From: an uncultured bacterium
GTDB lineage: Bacteria > Bacillota > Clostridia > Christensenellales > Borkfalkiaceae
Length of the DNA stretch: 9,263 nucleotides
Reading direction: 5' to 3'
Assembly (NCBI GenBank): GCA_934871445.1
Contig: CAKXBD010000085.1
Span: 1 to 9,263 of the forward strand
A program made the position numbers and the translations under genes. This document shows, in pieces, positions 6,492 through 9,263 of the stretch. The notes under the pieces were generated by a model. It saw nothing but the letters and a program-made list of their open reading frames with translations. It had not been told where the DNA came from and made no database searches. Each line of letters opens with the position of its first letter. Position 1 is the first letter of the stretch.

Positions 6492-8483
6492 ATGAAGGGG
6501 CTTTCCCGTAAAATAACAATATTTTTTGCAAGTATATTGACGTTTAGCTTTATTTGCGGCTGTAAAGGCTACGAGCCGGATTATACATATACGCCGATTG
6601 ATCCGGGCGAATTGCCCGCACCTACAGTGGAACGGACGGACCCGACCTTCCGAGAGTACTATCCTACCTTGGAGCCGTATGAGGAACCAGTCACGATTAC
6701 CGTGGCGGCGGTGCAATATGGCTTAGAGTCGGGCGTAAAGCCGGGGACGACGCCGGAAAATCAAGCGTTTAATGAAATTGCAAAAAAATATCTCAATATC
6801 AATCTTGAATATACGGTCGTGGCAACCTCCACTGCCTATGACCAGAAAATGAGCCTTGCAATAGCGGCGGACAAAATGCCCGATATGTTTTATACAACGA
6901 CTCCGTCGCTGTTTACCAGCTTGCGGGACTCCGATAAGCTGGCGGATTTGAGCAGTCATTTTTACATGCTCAATGACGAGCTTTTAGATAACTACCTCGA
7001 ATACATGCCGGAACTTTTGCCCACGGTGATGAAGGAGGGCGGCTTATACGCTCTGCCAATGCTCACAAATAAATATACTACGGCGCAGCGGCTGTATATC
7101 CGTAAGGACTGGTTAGATATTGCCGGAGTGAGCGTTCCGACGACGATTGAAGAGATGATAGCGGTCGGGGAAGCGTTTGTCGAGCATAAGGACGAGATTG
7201 CCGCCGCAGGTGGGTATGACGCACGCCGCGTGATTCCGTTTACCATGCAGAAGGAAATCACCTGGGCTGGCTCCTATTCGGCTGAGGGCATGTTCAATGC
7301 GCACGGCGCGTCCATAGGCTCTTATTTTGACGACGGAAACGGGGATTTGATTGCTTCCGTCACGTCCCCTGAGGCAAAAAATACGCTGGAAACCCTGCAT
7401 ACGATGTATGAAAAGGGAATCCTCGATCAAGATTTCACCAGCAAGACGACAGAGCAGATTCAGGCAAATATCAAAGCCGGATATGTCGGTATGGTATTCG
7501 GGGAATGGTGGCTGCCCAAGGACGCTCTGGACGACAATATCCGCGCAAAGGAAACGGCAGATTGGACGTGGGTGGATATTCCCTCTTATGGGGAAACGCA
7601 GTCCCTGCCTGTCGTGGACAGGATTTCCGTTTCGGGCTATAATCTCGTTTCCAAGGACTGTAAACACCCCGAAGCGGCGATGAAGCTCATCAATCTTTTC
7701 TATGATATTTATTATTCTGACGATTCTGCCGAGAGATATGTGGACGATTCGGGAAATTCTCTAACGCTTCCGTCCAACGGATTTTATTATCAATATGTTC
7801 CCGTAAAGCTTTGGGACGGCGTGGCGTCCGTCCGCGAATATGAGCGGGTGAAAAGCGTGTTTGAAGGCTTATACGACGCCGGCTTCTATTCCTCGTCTCG
7901 ACTTTCCGACGGCGCTACCGAGGAGATAGACGTTTCCTCCGATTCGGACCTTTCCGCTGACGACTATATCGTTACAGATAATCGAAGCAACGGAAAGGGA
8001 AAGGTCACGATTCTCAAACGGAGCCTTGTTCGAGAAATCGAAGGAAATAAAACTTGGGCTGAGCTTTTCAACGAGCTCCGCAATCGTGAGAAAATCCTGC
8101 ATTTTGCGGACGGCTATCCCTACTATGTAGCGATGCGGCAGGGAATATCGAACGGAGAGATGAGTACAAAGGAGCGATCCGGCTGGGGCATTTATCATGA
8201 AATGATTTCTCCCGAGGGCTCCTATGCCTATGTCGTCGACCTTACGAACGGTGTCAAGGAGGCGAAGTATGACGAATTTTACGGTGCCGCTTTAAGCACG
8301 ATGGAGGATTTCGGCGATTATCTCAATACGCAGGTAAATAAAATTTTCACGCAAATCATTACGGGAGAAAAGCCGCTTTCATACTTTGAGGAGTTTGCGG
8401 CGGATTACAATAAGACGGGCGGAGACAAAATTCTCTCTCAAATCAATGCCTGGTATGATGCTCAGCCCAAAAAGGAAGGGTGA
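6492..8483 (+). CDS. Family 1 extracellular solute-binding lipoprotein (LplA/YtcQ-like sugar ABC transporter)
   Basis: This 663-residue lipoprotein has lipobox ICGC (Cys24). The mature part matches large family 1 solute-binding proteins of carbohydrate ABC transporters: 'EIAKKYLNINLEYTVVA', 'ADKMPDMFY', and the typical 'LYIRKDWLDIAGVSVPTTIEE' region (201-221, starting LYIRKDWLD). EWWLP (338-342) and 'SLPVVDRISVSGYNLVS' lie in the ligand-binding lobes. The group delivers oligosaccharides to LplB/YtcP-type permeases, and the next gene is such a permease. The protein is about 100 residues longer than usual for the group. Extra sequence is likely around 468-520, with an acidic Asp/Ser-rich stretch (480-492). 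AAGGAG seven bases before ATG 6492 supports the start; only 23 bases separate it from the glycosidase gene. No ATPase gene is present, so a shared MsmX-type ATPase elsewhere is probable. The ligand is unknown, presumably the product of the GH114-like enzyme. Confidence 0.92.
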   Translation: MKGLSRKITIFFASILTFSFICGCKGYEPDYTYTPIDPGELPAPTVERTDPTFREYYPTLEPYEEPVTITVAAVQYGLESGVKPGTTPENQAFNEIAKKYLNINLEYTVVATSTAYDQKMSLAIAADKMPDMFYTTTPSLFTSLRDSDKLADLSSHFYMLNDELLDNYLEYMPELLPTVMKEGGLYALPMLTNKYTTAQRLYIRKDWLDIAGVSVPTTIEEMIAVGEAFVEHKDEIAAAGGYDARRVIPFTMQKEITWAGSYSAEGMFNAHGASIGSYFDDGNGDLIASVTSPEAKNTLETLHTMYEKGILDQDFTSKTTEQIQANIKAGYVGMVFGEWWLPKDALDDNIRAKETADWTWVDIPSYGETQSLPVVDRISVSGYNLVSKDCKHPEAAMKLINLFYDIYYSDDSAERYVDDSGNSLTLPSNGFYYQYVPVKLWDGVASVREYERVKSVFEGLYDAGFYSSSRLSDGATEEIDVSSDSDLSADDYIVTDNRSNGKGKVTILKRSLVREIEGNKTWAELFNELRNREKILHFADGYPYYVAMRQGISNGEMSTKERSGWGIYHEMISPEGSYAYVVDLTNGVKEAKYDEFYGAALSTMEDFGDYLNTQVNKIFTQIITGEKPLSYFEEFAADYNKTGGDKILSQINAWYDAQPKKEG

Positions 8484-8491
8484 AAGGGGAA

Positions 8492-9166
8492 ATGCGGCAT
8501 AGTTCAAGTGACTCTAAATATCTGAAAGTTAAGCAACAAGCTTCCCTTCATGCCATGATGATACCAGGTATCATTCTTGCGTTCATCTTTTCTATCGTGC
8601 CGTTGTTCGGGATCGTGATGGCGTTTGAGGATTACGATATTTCCAAGGGTATATTCGATTCCCAATGGGTGGATATTTATAATTTTAAACTACTTTTTGC
8701 GAGGAACGATTTTTGGGATACTACGAGAAATACTGTCGTTATCGCCCTTTGGAAAATCGTCCTCAATTCAGGGTTGTCTATCCTGCTGGCTCTCCTTATC
8801 AACGAAGTGCAGCATAAGACCTTAAAGAAAGCGATTCAGACCGTTATATTTCTTCCCTATTTCCTGTCCTGGGTATTGTTGGGGAATATTATGGTGGAAA
8901 TGTTTTCAACGACTGGGTCGTTTAACCTTATGCTCGAAGCCTTCGGCGTCGCTCCTCGTTCATGGATTACCTCCAATACCTATTTCAGGACTATCGTCAT
9001 CGTAACAGATGTTTGGAAAACTGTGGGGTATCAGGTCGTCGTTTTTCTCGCCGCCATTACGGGTATAGACCCCAGCCTTTACGAGGCGGGAAAAATCGAC
9101 GGCGCCAATCATACGCAGCTTTGTTTTCATATCACTTTGCCCGGTATCATGTCCATGATAGTATAG
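8492..9166 (+). CDS. LplB-like sugar ABC transporter permease, 3'-truncated at a chimeric junction
   Basis: The N-terminal 224 residues fit a carbohydrate ABC permease of the LplB/UgpA type. There is a first membrane segment (about 22-43, 'MMIPGIILAFIFSIVPLFGI'), the FEDYD loop, 'NTVVIALWKIVLNSGLSILL' and further hydrophobic segments. The cytoplasmic EAA loop is YEAGKIDGANHTQLCFHITLPG, which contacts the ATPase; Gly replaces the second usual Ala. The match runs to ITLPGIMSMIV and then meets TAG at 9164. Relatives continue about 70-80 residues with one or two more membrane segments, so the product as read would not work. The bases beyond encode a kinase on the other strand, so the stop is probably not this gene's own. 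ATG 8492 is preceded by AAGGGG with suitable spacing. GTG 8480, overlapping the previous stop as GTGA, is the alternative start. The gene follows the binding-protein gene with a gap of 8 bases or a small overlap. Confidence 0.85.
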   Translation: MRHSSSDSKYLKVKQQASLHAMMIPGIILAFIFSIVPLFGIVMAFEDYDISKGIFDSQWVDIYNFKLLFARNDFWDTTRNTVVIALWKIVLNSGLSILLALLINEVQHKTLKKAIQTVIFLPYFLSWVLLGNIMVEMFSTTGSFNLMLEAFGVAPRSWITSNTYFRTIVIVTDVWKTVGYQVVVFLAAITGIDPSLYEAGKIDGANHTQLCFHITLPGIMSMIV

Positions 9167-9263
9167 ACATAGCCGCTCGGGCTTTCAATCACGTCATAGA
9201 TTCTCGGAAGATACTTGTGCTTCAACGTTTTGAGGATATTGGCCTCCGCGCGCTCGTCCATCC
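9127..9263 (-). CDS. Fragment of a Ser/Thr protein kinase N-lobe, cut at both ends
   Basis: Read on the - strand from 9261, the bases encode 44 residues. These include AEANILKTLKHKYLPRIYDV, then IESPSGYVYTIMDMIPGK, then VI and a stop (9129-9127). This is the pattern of bacterial Hanks-type kinases: the alpha-C helix with its conserved Glu, the HxxLPxIYD strand region, beta-5 and the hinge (YTIMDMIPG). The frame runs off the window end; the ATP-binding loop and Lys would lie beyond it. Kinase-like sequence ends around the Lys codon (9136-9138); catalytic loop and activation segment are missing. The fragment points into the 3' end of the permease, so neither gene is complete. Probably a joining artefact. 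Confidence 0.72.
   Translation of the reverse strand, partial: MDERAEANILKTLKHKYLPRIYDVIESPSGYVYTIMDMIPGKVI
9136..9163. other. Probable chimeric junction with about 28 bases shared by two genes
   Basis: In the + frame these bases give the end of the permease match (LPGIMSMIV); in the - frame they give the kinase hinge (TIMDMIPGK). To the left only the permease makes sense, to the right only the kinase. An overlap of this size is typical of an assembler joining two sequences at a shared word, or of an inverted template switch during amplification. Confidence 0.65.

Noticed and set aside
7113..7667. A 184-codon open frame on the - strand inside the solute-binding protein gene
   Set aside because: It lies wholly antisense to a gene with clear family motifs, and its translation resembles no protein family I know. 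It looks like a shadow of codon bias.
9164..9166. TAG at 9164 as the natural end of a short permease
   Set aside because: LplB-like permeases continue well past the EAA loop, and sequence just after this point codes for a kinase on the other strand. The stop arises from the foreign sequence.

Overview
The window looks like part of a chromosome or metagenomic contig from an uncultured Bacillota of class Clostridia, possibly a gut lineage. The evidence is AAGGAGG-type ribosome binding sites, a consensus sigma-A promoter, Gram-positive lipoprotein signals, surface proteins ending in a Ser-rich/Cys motif, membrane segment and Lys/Arg tail, and LplA/LplB-type sugar transport proteins. The class is moderately supported. 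Anything finer is a guess. All intact genes lie on the + strand.

Region 1 (1-3416) holds two genes joined by a 4-base ATGA overlap. The first is the C-terminal part of a secreted metallophosphoesterase; its start is outside the window. The second is a 782-residue exported protein of beta-sandwich and Ig-like modules with no catalytic domain I recognise. Both end in the same kind of putative surface-sorting tail that is not LPXTG.

Region 2 (3417-3562) is the only sizeable intergenic gap. It is AT-rich and holds a perfect TTGACA-17-TATAAT promoter. Two copies of the 12-base word TGTTTAGTAAAC bracket it, one upstream of -35 and one in the 5' leader just before the ribosome binding site. A 10-base palindrome abuts the -35 box. 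This looks like a tightly regulated operon promoter.

Region 3 (3563-9166) reads as one operon: a Gfo/Idh/MocA-type NAD(P)-dependent oxidoreductase, a GH114-like glycosidase lipoprotein with a C-terminal discoidin/CBM32-like domain, a large family 1 solute-binding lipoprotein, and an LplB-like ABC permease. Together they suggest hydrolysis of a glycan at the cell surface, uptake of the oligosaccharides, and oxidation or epimerisation of a sugar inside. The GH114 family makes a galactosamine-containing polymer a reasonable but unproven substrate.

Region 4 (about 9127-9263) is anomalous. The permease stops about 70-80 residues early. The remaining bases, read on the - strand, encode part of a Ser/Thr protein kinase N-lobe (alpha-C helix to hinge). 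The two truncated genes point at each other and share about 28 bases that make sense in both. This is most likely an assembly or amplification chimera, less likely a real rearrangement.
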